DNA from: Oscillospiraceae bacterium
GTDB taxonomy: Bacteria > Bacillota_A > Clostridia > Saccharofermentanales > Saccharofermentanaceae
Direction: 5' to 3'
Length of the DNA: 9,769 nt
Assembly (NCBI GenBank): GCA_902803365.1
Contig: CADCPU010000469.1
Coordinates: forward strand, 1 to 9,769
A program made the translations under genes and the position numbers. Shown here piece after piece: positions 1 through 7,666 of this stretch. The notes below the pieces were generated by a model. It saw only the letters and a program-made list of their open reading frames with translations. It made no database searches and had not been told where the DNA came from. The stretch's first letter is position 1. Every line of letters begins with the position of its first letter.

Positions 1-763
1 AACGATAATAATCATTATCAACATGTCTTATACGGGCATAAGCCACGGCCTGCCTTCCGTTAAGTACGACATCTCCCGTTTGCGTGACCCTGTCTTTATC
101 TGCCGGAAGTCCTTCACCTTTATTTATCGATGCGAGATTATCATTAAGACCTGCCTGATGTGTAAGCTCATCACTTGTTACATTTACCGTTACACCGCCG
201 ACAGCATCGATAACATCGATCATATTATAGAAATTGATATAAGCATAACCGTCAATATCGATCTGCAAGGTATCCATTACAGTTGCCATAAGCGTATCAG
301 GACCGCCAAGTGACATTGCCGCATTGATCTTACGAGGTTTAGACTCAAATCCCGGAACATAAGCATATGAGTCACGGGCAATGGACATGAGCTTCATGGT
401 ACCCTTTTTACTGTCAATAGACATGACCATGATAACATCAGAAAGAGCCTTTCCGTCCTTAGGAAGTTCCTTGGTTCTGCTGTCGACACCGATAAGAAGG
501 AAATTCTTTACTCCCTCGTCAAACTTCGGAAGGTCGTTTCTGATATCTGTATTAAGCTTACCGAAATCGATCTTATTACCGTTCTCGTCCAGGACTGTCA
601 CATCACTAGTCGGCATAGCGATCTTACTGAAGAGATGGTGCTTATACCATAGAAGGAATCCGAAGATACCTATTATCAATCCGAGGAATACAGCAACGAC
701 CCTGATAAGTCTGTTCTTCTTTTTTGGTTTCGGCTTAGAAGCGCCGGATCCGTTTTTGCGCAT
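1..763 (-). CDS. LCP (LytR-CpsA-Psr) family glycopolymer transferase, 3' end cut by window edge
   Basis: LCP enzymes are membrane-anchored phosphotransferases that move lipid-linked anionic glycopolymers (teichoic acid- or capsule-like) onto peptidoglycan at the outer face of the membrane. The visible 254 residues start with a short Lys-rich cytoplasmic stretch (1-18), then one membrane segment (about 19-39), then the extracellular LCP domain from about residue 87. Diagnostic motifs are IGVDSR (91-96), SDVIMVMS (108-115), SIARDSY (127-133), DGYAYINFY (171-179), DAVGGV (186-191) and YARIR (242-246). The frame is open to the left edge, so the following Arg-rich motif and the C-terminus are not seen. 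The ATG at 763 has an AAAGGAG site 10 nt upstream (774-780). It is a tandem paralog of the LCP gene at 927-2324 and has its own likely promoter downstream of that gene's terminator. The family call is secure; the exact polymer is unknown. Confidence 0.93.
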   Translation of the reverse strand, partial: MRKNGSGASKPKPKKKNRLIRVVAVFLGLIIGIFGFLLWYKHHLFSKIAMPTSDVTVLDENGNKIDFGKLNTDIRNDLPKFDEGVKNFLLIGVDSRTKELPKDGKALSDVIMVMSIDSKKGTMKLMSIARDSYAYVPGFESKPRKINAAMSLGGPDTLMATVMDTLQIDIDGYAYINFYNMIDVIDAVGGVTVNVTSDELTHQAGLNDNLASINKGEGLPADKDRVTQTGDVVLNGRQAVAYARIRHVDNDYYR

Positions 764-813
764 ATCCAGTATTCTCCTTTATTCGCATAATTGTTCAACA
801 TCTCATAGACGAT

Positions 814-842
814 ATTATAAAGGAGAGCGTTTCCATTTTCGA
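814..842 (-). promoter_or_regulatory. Candidate sigma-A promoter for the left-hand LCP gene
   Basis: On the minus strand a perfect -10 box TATAAT (814-819) lies 17 bp downstream of a weak -35, TCGAAA (837-842, four of six matches). It sits between the terminator of the upstream LCP gene (880-902) and the ATG at 763. This suggests that the left LCP gene is transcribed separately from galE and its paralog. The call rests on consensus matching only. Confidence 0.45.
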
Positions 843-879
843 AAACAATCCGAGCAAGTAATCAGAAAGTAACAAATAA

Positions 880-902
880 AGGCTGCCTCAACGAGACAGC
901 CT
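880..902 (-). terminator. Rho-independent terminator of the galE-LCP operon
   Basis: Ten-base arms at 880-889 and 893-902 flank a 3-nt loop. In minus-strand RNA all ten pairs form, one as a G-U wobble; in plus-strand RNA the same position is an A-C mismatch. The minus-strand transcript continues into a U-rich stretch (TTATTTGTT). It lies about 25 bp past the stop of the LCP gene at 927, so it fits as that gene's terminator. Confidence 0.75.
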
Positions 903-926
903 ATCAAGATATCGTTTATATAACTA

Positions 927-2324
927 TTAAGAAATGTGAGCCTGTACATCGAATTCCTGAGGACAGTTCTCGTCGCTTGGAGCACTAGGGATCTCATCAA
1001 CACGATCGAACTCCTTACGTTCTTCGTAGAGGAATTCCTGAACATAAGGAATAGTCATGTTCCAGTTATTTCTGATACTCCACTCATTTCCGTACATACC
1101 GCCGTTGAAGAATCCTTCAAGAGGCAACTGGAAATACTGCATATTGAGATTCTTTACAGAAGGCAAGAAATCAAATGCGTACTTGGTGATATCGTCTTCA
1201 GGGATGTTTGTTGCAACAAGTGAGAGGATATCATCGATACAACCAGCCTTACCTGCAACACCCATCTTCATAAACTGGCTCAAGATACTTCTCAATACCT
1301 CAACCTGACGCTCGGAACGCTTGTAGTCGTTATCAAGATAACGGATACGTGCGTAAGCAACTGCCTGACGACCGTTGAGCCATACATCACCTGTTGATGT
1401 AACCTGCTGATATTCTTCAGCATAACCCGAGATCTTATTTACTTCCTTAAGATGCTCATTGAGATACTTCTGCTCTCCGCCCGTAAGGTTAACATATACA
1501 CCACCAACTGCATCGACTACGCCGACCATGTGGTAGAAGTTAACATATGCATAACCGTCGATCGGGATACGGAGCGTATTTTCTACAGTAAGCTGCAAGA
1601 GTTCAGGACCGCCCTTGGACATAGCCTCATTGATCTTGCAAGGATTCTTATAACCCGGAACATAAGCATAACTGTCACGTGCGATGGATACGAGCTTGAT
1701 CGTACCCTTGTCATTATTGACAGACATGATCATGATAACGTCTGCAAGTCCGCCCTTACCGTCCTTGGAATAGCTCTTGGAACGGCTGTCGATACCTATT
1801 AACAGGAAGTTCTTGATATCTTCCGATTCGATAACAGGTATCTCAGGCTTAAACTGTTCACGAAGTTTCTTGACGTCGACCGTCTCACCTTCGTCATTAA
1901 CGATGGTAACTTCCTGCTGAGGAATGAACGTAACCTTACTGAAGAGGTAATGCTTATACCAGAAGAGGAATCCGACTACACCGATGATAAGTCCCAAAAG
2001 ACCTGCACCGATCCAAAGAAGGATCTTATTCCTCTTTTTCTTCTTATTGCGCTTCTTTGTAAGATAATCGTCGTCAACACCTGAAGTCTTCTTAGCGACA
2101 GTACCGGCATTAAACGGTCTGGTCGAATCGGAAAGCTCGTTCTTTCCTGACTTAACCTCAGTACTTACCTTATTAGACTCCTCCTTAACGGAAGCAGAAA
2201 GCTTGTTTTCTGCCTTCTTAACATCAGGTGATAATGATGATCCGGTCTTTGCAGCAAGACCTGTCTCACTCTTTTTCTCGGGCTTATTGTCACTACCCGG
2301 GAAGCTCAGTTCGTTCTTAGCCAA
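927..2324 (-). CDS. LCP (LytR-CpsA-Psr) family glycopolymer transferase with extended repeat-bearing N-terminus
   Basis: A full-length 465-residue paralog of the gene at 1-763, with the same predicted role: attaching lipid-linked glycopolymers to peptidoglycan outside the cell. Residues 1-100 are charged and low-complexity, including three 11-residue repeats (35-67) and a Lys/Arg block (90-100). One membrane segment follows (about 101-122), then an extracellular region with the LCP core (about 170-350). Motifs are IGIDSR (176-181), ADVIMIMS (194-201), SIARDSY (213-219), DGYAYVNFY (256-264), DAVGGV (271-276), YARIR (324-328) and RSERQ (336-340). The C-terminal 115 residues are less typical. 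The start is TTG at 2324, preceded by GGAGAGG at about 7 nt; no ATG fits better. It lies 18 bp after galE and probably shares its transcript, which links UDP-sugar supply to wall polymer attachment. Confidence 0.95.
   Translation of the reverse strand: MAKNELSFPGSDNKPEKKSETGLAAKTGSSLSPDVKKAENKLSASVKEESNKVSTEVKSGKNELSDSTRPFNAGTVAKKTSGVDDDYLTKKRNKKKKRNKILLWIGAGLLGLIIGVVGFLFWYKHYLFSKVTFIPQQEVTIVNDEGETVDVKKLREQFKPEIPVIESEDIKNFLLIGIDSRSKSYSKDGKGGLADVIMIMSVNNDKGTIKLVSIARDSYAYVPGYKNPCKINEAMSKGGPELLQLTVENTLRIPIDGYAYVNFYHMVGVVDAVGGVYVNLTGGEQKYLNEHLKEVNKISGYAEEYQQVTSTGDVWLNGRQAVAYARIRYLDNDYKRSERQVEVLRSILSQFMKMGVAGKAGCIDDILSLVATNIPEDDITKYAFDFLPSVKNLNMQYFQLPLEGFFNGGMYGNEWSIRNNWNMTIPYVQEFLYEERKEFDRVDEIPSAPSDENCPQEFDVQAHIS
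2124..2222 (-). repeat. Three 33-bp repeats encoding 11-residue units in the LCP N-terminus
   Basis: Residues 35-45, 46-56 and 57-67 of the LCP protein align without gaps as V-K-x-x-x-N-(K/E)-(L/V)-S-x-x. Each unit begins with VK and carries Asn at position 6 and Ser at position 9. An 11-residue period is typical of extended amphipathic helices. The copies have diverged at codon level, so this is an old duplication or convergent repetition rather than recent slippage. Confidence 0.75.
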
Positions 2325-2342
2325 TTGTATCCTCTCCTTAAA

Positions 2343-3359
2343 TCATAATCCGTTCGGATTCATGGACTGCCAGCGCCAGGAATCTTCGCACATCTCGTCG
2401 ACTCCGCGAGAAACTTTGAATCCGAGTTCTTTTTCTGCGAGAACTGTATCCGCATAGCATACCGGAATATCACCGGGACGGCGTGGCGCAAACTCGTGTG
2501 GGATCGCGTGGCCGCAGGCTTTCTCGTATGCCGTAACAATCTGGGAAACGGAATAACCTTTGCCGCTTCCAAGATTAAAGACGTTTATACCGCCTTCTTT
2601 TGTTGCAATATAATCAAGAGCTTTTACGTGACCTTCTGCAAGATCAACAACATGGATATAATCACGGATACACGTTCCATCAGGTGTATCGTAATCGTTA
2701 CCGTAGATCTTGAGCATAGGAAGTACACCTGAAGCTGCCTTTGCTACTGCCGGGAAAAGATTATTCGGGATACCGAGAGGGTCTTCTCCGATAAGTCCGC
2801 TCTTATGAGCTCCGACAGGATTGAAGTATCTGAGCAGAACGATATTCATCGTAGGATCTGCCTTCGCGATATCAGTAAGCATCTGCTCGATCATCCACTT
2901 AGTCCAGCCGTAAGGATTTGTACACATACCCTTAGGGCTCTCCTCGGAGAACGGCACCTTATCGGAAGTACCGTAAACCGTAGCTGAAGAACTGAATACG
3001 AGATCCTTGACGTTGAACTCACGCATTAGCTCAACAACAGTAAGGATACTGTCTATATTGTTACGATAATATTCAAGAGGGATCTGGATCGACTCTGCTA
3101 CAGCCTTAAGGCCGGCAAAATGGATAACTGCATCGATCTCATTGTTTTCGAAAACACGTCTTAATGCGACCTTGTCACAACAATCGACGTTATAGCACTT
3201 GGCGTCTTTGCCGATGATCTCTCCGATCTTCTTGACGCAAGCTTCTTTACTGTTGGTAAAGTTGTCGGCAATGATAAAATCATATCCGGCCTCGCTGAGT
3301 GAAATACAAGTATGTGAACCGATAAATCCGGCACCGCCGGTAACCAAAACGTTTCTCAT
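2343..3359 (-). CDS. galE: UDP-glucose 4-epimerase
   Basis: Cytosolic NAD-dependent short-chain dehydrogenase-type epimerase that interconverts UDP-glucose and UDP-galactose (Leloir pathway). It supplies galactosyl donors for surface polysaccharide. The protein has 338 residues, the same length as the E. coli enzyme. The NAD-binding GxxGxxG is G8-G11-G14, followed by the HFAGLKAV block (80-87). The catalytic Ser lies in SSSATVYG (123-130), and the catalytic pair is Tyr150 and Lys154 (YxxxK). LRYFNPVGAH (176-185) and the GNDYDTPDGT and IRDYIHV blocks (220-237) bind the UDP-sugar. At the position of E. coli Tyr299 there is Cys301, as in human GALE, which suggests it may also accept UDP-GlcNAc/GalNAc. 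The ATG at 3359 has a GGAGG site just upstream. It is first in an operon with the LCP gene 18 bp downstream. Confidence 0.97.
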   Translation of the reverse strand: MRNVLVTGGAGFIGSHTCISLSEAGYDFIIADNFTNSKEACVKKIGEIIGKDAKCYNVDCCDKVALRRVFENNEIDAVIHFAGLKAVAESIQIPLEYYRNNIDSILTVVELMREFNVKDLVFSSSATVYGTSDKVPFSEESPKGMCTNPYGWTKWMIEQMLTDIAKADPTMNIVLLRYFNPVGAHKSGLIGEDPLGIPNNLFPAVAKAASGVLPMLKIYGNDYDTPDGTCIRDYIHVVDLAEGHVKALDYIATKEGGINVFNLGSGKGYSVSQIVTAYEKACGHAIPHEFAPRRPGDIPVCYADTVLAEKELGFKVSRGVDEMCEDSWRWQSMNPNGL

Positions 3360-3403
3360 AGCGCCCTCCTTCTATATCTTGACTGATTCAATGCAACATT
3401 ACG

Positions 3404-3432
3404 ATTTTATACTAACTGATTATAATTCTCAA
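3404..3432 (-). promoter_or_regulatory. Predicted sigma-A promoter of the galE-LCP operon
   Basis: On the minus strand, TTGAGA (3427-3432, five of six) and TAAAAT (3404-3409, five of six) are separated by exactly 17 bp. The start site would fall near 3397, giving a leader of about 40 nt before the galE ATG at 3359. This is the best promoter match in the divergent region. Confidence 0.6.
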
Positions 3433-3435
3433 ACC

Positions 3436-3451
3436 TTTTTCACGCGAAAAA
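3436..3451. promoter_or_regulatory. Small dyad upstream of the galE promoter, possible operator
   Basis: TTTTTC at 3436-3441 and GAAAAA at 3446-3451 form a perfect inverted repeat around ACGC. It lies directly upstream of the predicted galE -35, between the divergent galE and response-regulator genes. The position suits a regulator site, but A/T-rich dyads of this size occur by chance. The TTTTCAC within it recurs at 3475-3481. Confidence 0.25.
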
Positions 3452-3544
3452 CAAAATACAGTAAATTCCACAAGTTTTCACCAAAAAGACTATTTGAATC
3501 TTCATTTTTCATATAAAATCTATTGGACGGAGGATATTAAACCA

Positions 3545-4258
3545 ATGGATAAGATCATATACATAGCAGACGATGATAACAATATCAGAAACCTTTTAAA
3601 ATCATTTCTCGAGAGAGAAGGATTTAATTGCTTCGGCTTCGAGACCGGCGACGATCTCCTGAAGAAGTTCATTCAGGATCCGTGCGATCTCATAATCCTT
3701 GACGTTATGATGCCGGGCCGCGACGGTTTCTTCATCTGCAGCGAACTCAGAAAGATAAGTAATGTACCGATCATCATGCTCACGGCACGTGACAGCGATT
3801 CGGATTATATCGAAGGACTCAACATGGGCAGCGACGACTATTTCACAAAGCCGTTCAGCCCTGTTAAGCTCGTTACAAAGGTCAAGTCGATCCTTCAGAG
3901 AAGAGAATCCTTCCTCGAAAACAAAGAGATCGACACATCTAACCTCACCTATGCAGACATTACTCTTAACATCAAGAATAAGACCGCTACACTTAAGGAT
4001 CAGGACCTTCAGCTTACTCCTAACGAGTATGCATTATTATCGTATTTAATAATAAATAAAGACAGGGCTATTCCAAGAATGGAACTTCTTGATAAAATAT
4101 GGGGGTACGAGACAGAGGTCGAGACGAGAGTTGCCGACGATACGGTCAAGCGCCTTCGCAAGAAGATCACGGATTCCGATGCCGTCATCTCAACTGTTTG
4201 GGGTTACGGATTCAGGCTCGAAAACAAGAACGACGCTCAGAACACCTCTGAAGAATGA
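3545..4258 (+). CDS. OmpR/PhoB-family two-component response regulator
   Basis: DNA-binding response regulator of 237 residues, presumably phosphorylated by the kinase encoded next to it. The receiver domain (about 2-118) shows the acidic pair Asp9-Asp10, phospho-acceptor Asp53 in ILDVMMPG, Thr80 in MLTARD and Lys102 in FTKPFS. The C-terminal winged-helix domain (about 133-226) has the usual LTPNEYALLSYL, the recognition-helix segment with RVADDTVKRLRKKI, and a closing WGYGFRL wing. I place the start at ATG 3545, because GGAGG at 3529-3533 precedes it (11 nt gap) and the receiver fold begins at once. An in-frame ATG at 3494 would add 17 residues without any Shine-Dalgarno site. The gene diverges from galE; no convincing plus-strand promoter was found. 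The target genes are unknown, though galE and LCP are candidates by position. Confidence 0.95.
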   Translation: MDKIIYIADDDNNIRNLLKSFLEREGFNCFGFETGDDLLKKFIQDPCDLIILDVMMPGRDGFFICSELRKISNVPIIMLTARDSDSDYIEGLNMGSDDYFTKPFSPVKLVTKVKSILQRRESFLENKEIDTSNLTYADITLNIKNKTATLKDQDLQLTPNEYALLSYLIINKDRAIPRMELLDKIWGYETEVETRVADDTVKRLRKKITDSDAVISTVWGYGFRLENKNDAQNTSEE

Positions 4259-4294
4259 TCTCAACAGATATTTCGGAAGGATTAGCGAGCGTTA

Positions 4295-5857
4295 ATGTTA
4301 TTTGCCGGCAGTAAGAATAAAAAGGAAAAGAAGAAAAAGAGCAACAAGGTGTTAAAGACACCTATTGCTCTTCATTTCTATTTGGCATTTACAGTTATCA
4401 TCCTTTTCTTCTTCTTCAGCTTTATCTTGGGCTTTAACCAGAACTACGAGAATTACATCATTACGGACTGTAAATCCCGAATCCAGGATACTTATAATTC
4501 TTTCGTTACTTTCTCCAAATACTTCGTAGAACAGAGCAGCAATAATGAATACACAAGTTCTAATCAGCTTCGTGATGACCTCGTAAAGAACATCAGTTCT
4601 TCTACTGATATCTCTAACGAAGCCACCCTTGCCGTATTCTACGAAATACCGAATAATGAGAATAAGAGCGAATACGAATTTGTCTGGCCCTCTGCTACAC
4701 TCAATCAAACAATACCCGAAAGTGTTATAAAAGCCGTATTTCGTGATAAAGGCTCAAAGCCGAATACCAAGATCAAGAGCATCGAGATCAAAGACGATCA
4801 GAAGACAAATACGTATTATTACACGCTTCATGAATTGGAACTCAGCACTTCCCTGTATTCGGATTCATTATATGTAATCTTCTACGTTGACGCTTCCAAG
4901 TACTATAACTTCGCAAACTCACTCAACGATAAGATGTTCAACACGATGCTCTTCGGTATCATAATCGCCGGTATCTTGAGTGTATTCATTTCCCTGCCGA
5001 TCATCACATCTACTCAGAAACTGTCCAAATTTGCAAAAAGGATAAGCCAAGGAGAATTCACTCCGTATAAAGGCATGACAGCGAGCCGAGAACTGTGTGA
5101 ACTGTCGGATGCTATGAACGTTATGGCCACCAGGCTCGACAATAACGACAAGGAGCAAAAGACCTTCTTCCAGAACGCTTCTCATGAGCTTCGAACACCT
5201 CTGATGTCTATCCAAGGTTATGCCGAGGGTATGAAATACGGCGTTTTCGATAAAGATCATGAGCAGGAAGCCGTCGATATCATTATTTCCGAGACAGACC
5301 GTCTATCCAACATGGTAGAGAATCTCCTCTCCATCTCCAAGATGGATCTGTCCGCAGCCAAAGGTTATGAGGTAAAGAAGACTATCGTAAACGTCTACGA
5401 ACTCGTAGGAGTTACGATCGAGAAAGTCAGAGGCGGATTCCTCCATAACGGCAAAGAACTCGTAAACGACATCAAGATCAAGAGTAACGTGCATATCTAT
5501 GCCAACGAGAACGATATATTCCGTATGCTCGAAAATGTTTTCTCCAACTGTCTCAGATATGCCAAGGCCGAAGTCAGATTTATCTGCTATACGGAAGGCA
5601 CAAACGTTATCTTCGAGATATCCGACGACGGTCCGGGAATCAGTCCTGAGGTCAAGGAACACCTGTTTGATCGTTTTGCCAAGGGTAGCGACGGTAAGCA
5701 TGGTATCGGTCTTGCCCTCGTTCTTGCGATCGCAAAGGAACATAACGGTACAGTTACGGGAGACAACAAGCCTGAAGGAGGCGCCATATTCAGGATCTCC
5801 ATTCCTACAGTTACTGCAAACGAGCAGCTCAGCCTGATCAACAAGGAGAAAGAATGA
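4295..5857 (+). CDS. Membrane sensor histidine kinase (HAMP-HisKA-HATPase)
   Basis: Sensor kinase of 520 residues that should autophosphorylate and pass phosphate to the regulator encoded 36 bp upstream. A Lys-rich start (8-21) precedes membrane segment 1 (about 26-47). An extracellular sensor of about 165 residues (50-215) has no family I recognise. Membrane segment 2 (about 217-238) leads into a HAMP linker (about 239-290). The HisKA dimerisation helix carries the phosphoryl-accepting His297 in NASHELRTPL. The ATPase domain shows the N box (Asn414, Asn418), the G1 box DDGPGIS (444-450) and the G2 box GIGLAL (470-475). The only usable start is ATG 4295, since an in-frame stop lies 10 bp upstream; the GGAAGG site at 4275-4280 is unusually far away (14 nt). 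It lies in an operon with the regulator and ends before the hairpin at 5869-5908. The signal sensed is unknown. Confidence 0.95.
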   Translation: MLFAGSKNKKEKKKKSNKVLKTPIALHFYLAFTVIILFFFFSFILGFNQNYENYIITDCKSRIQDTYNSFVTFSKYFVEQSSNNEYTSSNQLRDDLVKNISSSTDISNEATLAVFYEIPNNENKSEYEFVWPSATLNQTIPESVIKAVFRDKGSKPNTKIKSIEIKDDQKTNTYYYTLHELELSTSLYSDSLYVIFYVDASKYYNFANSLNDKMFNTMLFGIIIAGILSVFISLPIITSTQKLSKFAKRISQGEFTPYKGMTASRELCELSDAMNVMATRLDNNDKEQKTFFQNASHELRTPLMSIQGYAEGMKYGVFDKDHEQEAVDIIISETDRLSNMVENLLSISKMDLSAAKGYEVKKTIVNVYELVGVTIEKVRGGFLHNGKELVNDIKIKSNVHIYANENDIFRMLENVFSNCLRYAKAEVRFICYTEGTNVIFEISDDGPGISPEVKEHLFDRFAKGSDGKHGIGLALVLAIAKEHNGTVTGDNKPEGGAIFRISIPTVTANEQLSLINKEKE

Positions 5858-5868
5858 TCCTTAAACAT

Positions 5869-5908
5869 TAAACGAGAGGCCTACCACTAAGAGTAAACCT
5901 CCCGTTTA
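5869..5908 (-). terminator. Hairpin between convergent genes, shared terminator candidate
   Basis: Eleven-base arms at 5869-5879 and 5898-5908 are separated by an 18-nt loop. Minus-strand RNA pairs at all eleven positions with one G-U wobble; plus-strand RNA has an A-C mismatch at the same place. Neither side has a strong U tract (the minus side continues as ATGTTTAA). It sits 12 bp past the kinase stop and 22 bp past the stop of the secreted-protein gene. It is therefore likely to serve the minus-strand gene best and may work both ways. Confidence 0.5.
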
Positions 5909-5929
5909 GAATAGAACTTAAGCCGGGTA

Positions 5930-7666
5930 TCATCTGGCAATACCGTAGCTGTCACAGATCTTACCGAATTCCTCTGAAGTAGAGAATCCGAAGAATACGT
6001 CCTCACGTGTAGCACCGGAAGCAAATCTTCCCATCCAGTAATCATAACCGCCCTGGTCTGCATCACGATCCATAAAGAGCTTGTACAAACGATTTATAAA
6101 CTCTCCATTGGATACGTTCGCACCTACGAACTCATCACTGAATACGAAGCTGTAAGCTGCTGCCGTACCGGTAACAGACTTTGAAGCAAGTGCGTTGGAC
6201 CAATAATTCAGTCCGGACTGCTCTGCTGATCTGTTAAGGACTGTCGTATATAATCTCTCGGCAAAACCGTCGATCTTATTGCTTGCTGTGGAAGTCGTAT
6301 TTGAGACACCTGCTCCGGACTTGATTCCGTAAGATGCGCAAACTCCGATCCACTCTTCGGAATTAACAAAACCTTCGAGGACTTCCTCACGGGAAGTGCC
6401 GCTCTTAAGAACTGACAACCAGTAATCTCTTCCGCCATCGTCCATCTCTCTGTTGAAGAAAGTGCTGTACAATACGCCAAGATACTCGGTATTATTGACA
6501 TTCTTGCCCTTGAACTCATCGCTGTTGATGAATGATCTTGCTGCGCTGGCACCGTCCAAACGATTAGCTGCAAGTTCTGTTGCCCAATACTTCAAACCAT
6601 CTTCCTCAGCGTCTCTTCCGAGTACTACAGTATAAAGTCTTGTAGCAAAATCGAGGACATTCTGAGAAGGCTTATTTGTCTGAGACTGAGTCTGAGGCTT
6701 TGTCTCTGTAGCTGCAGGAGCTGTCGTCGTAACAGGTGCTTCAGGTGTTGCCGGTGCTGCATTGTAATCATCATCTGCTACTGCATATCCGAGGAACAGA
6801 TCATTATTGTAATACTTATGCTCACCCTTGAAAGAAGTTTCCTTACCTCTGAGGAAATTTGTATAAGCTGAAGGAGCTACACCAAGATCCCAAGTAACAT
6901 CACAGTTATAATATGTGTTGTTGATGTTTACGATATTCCAGCAGTGGTTGTCCCAATAAACTATCCTGTTTTCGATACCTGTTGTAAGGAGCATCTTATA
7001 GAACAAGGAAGCGACGCCCTGACAAACGGCCTTACCACCGAACAATGCATTGTATGCCGTATATGTCTTGCTGTTTCTGGAATCTCTAGGAAGAGTTGAA
7101 TTCTCATAATCGTACTTAATGTTTGCTGTGATCCAATTATAGATTGCCGTAAGCTTATCAAGATCAGACTTAGCACCGATATTAAGAGAATTGATGATCT
7201 GATGAACCTTAGAATCAACAGCCTTCTCTTCTTCTGCAGTTGTGTAATAACCAAAATTGTAATCAACCTTAAAAAGGTTCCGGCCTTCATATGCATTTGC
7301 AAATGTAAAGTAATGGAATGTGTAACCGCTGTAAGCCTTAGCAAGATAATCTCCGCCACTGGACTGATCTGCTCTGTAAGCTATAGCCTGATTGACGAAG
7401 TCCTTACAATAAGTTGTAAGAGAAGAAATCTCGGAAGAAGCAAAATAAAAAGAGAACTGCTCGTTACGTGCCATGATGTTATCAAAAACATAAGATACTG
7501 CATCTGACTGATTCTCATATATGGGATGCTCACCGAAATCCTGCTCACCGATGACCAAATGGTACTGTTTGCTGTCAGCCTTGGAATCAACTGAAAAGCC
7601 TGTAAATACAGAAAATGCTAAAACTGCACTCAAAACTATAGATGTGATCTTAACAGTGCGCTTCAT
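5930..7666 (-). CDS. Secreted transglutaminase-like protein with DUF4214 repeats
   Basis: Exported protein of 578 residues. A signal peptide (1-30) has a basic start, a hydrophobic core and likely cleavage after Ser-Lys-Ala30. The transglutaminase-like (papain-fold) domain spans about 165-265 and has an apparent Cys-His-Asp triad: Cys215 in GKAVCQGVA, His241 in DNHCWNIV and Asp256 in NCDVTWD. A Thr/Pro/Gln-rich linker (about 303-335) leads to four DUF4214-like units (about 336-390, 391-446, 464-518, 519-575). Each carries an LY segment, an Arg near a D/G-rich turn, YW, and a closing SxE(F/W). Such domains act in wall or extracellular protein cleavage or crosslinking; the substrate is unknown. 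There is no LPxTG or other obvious anchor, so DUF4214 may mediate attachment. I chose ATG 7666 because it opens the signal peptide and has a GGGGG site; the longer TTG frame from 7699 does not. Confidence 0.9.
   Translation of the reverse strand: MKRTVKITSIVLSAVLAFSVFTGFSVDSKADSKQYHLVIGEQDFGEHPIYENQSDAVSYVFDNIMARNEQFSFYFASSEISSLTTYCKDFVNQAIAYRADQSSGGDYLAKAYSGYTFHYFTFANAYEGRNLFKVDYNFGYYTTAEEEKAVDSKVHQIINSLNIGAKSDLDKLTAIYNWITANIKYDYENSTLPRDSRNSKTYTAYNALFGGKAVCQGVASLFYKMLLTTGIENRIVYWDNHCWNIVNINNTYYNCDVTWDLGVAPSAYTNFLRGKETSFKGEHKYYNNDLFLGYAVADDDYNAAPATPEAPVTTTAPAATETKPQTQSQTNKPSQNVLDFATRLYTVVLGRDAEEDGLKYWATELAANRLDGASAARSFINSDEFKGKNVNNTEYLGVLYSTFFNREMDDGGRDYWLSVLKSGTSREEVLEGFVNSEEWIGVCASYGIKSGAGVSNTTSTASNKIDGFAERLYTTVLNRSAEQSGLNYWSNALASKSVTGTAAAYSFVFSDEFVGANVSNGEFINRLYKLFMDRDADQGGYDYWMGRFASGATREDVFFGFSTSEEFGKICDSYGIAR

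Noticed and set aside
381..872. 163-codon plus-strand open frame opposite the left LCP gene
   Set aside because: It overlaps a clearly conserved LCP frame, crosses its promoter and shows no recognisable domain.
3494..3544. Upstream ATG start for the response regulator
   Set aside because: It lacks a Shine-Dalgarno site and adds 17 residues not expected before the receiver domain; GGAGG precedes the ATG at 3545.
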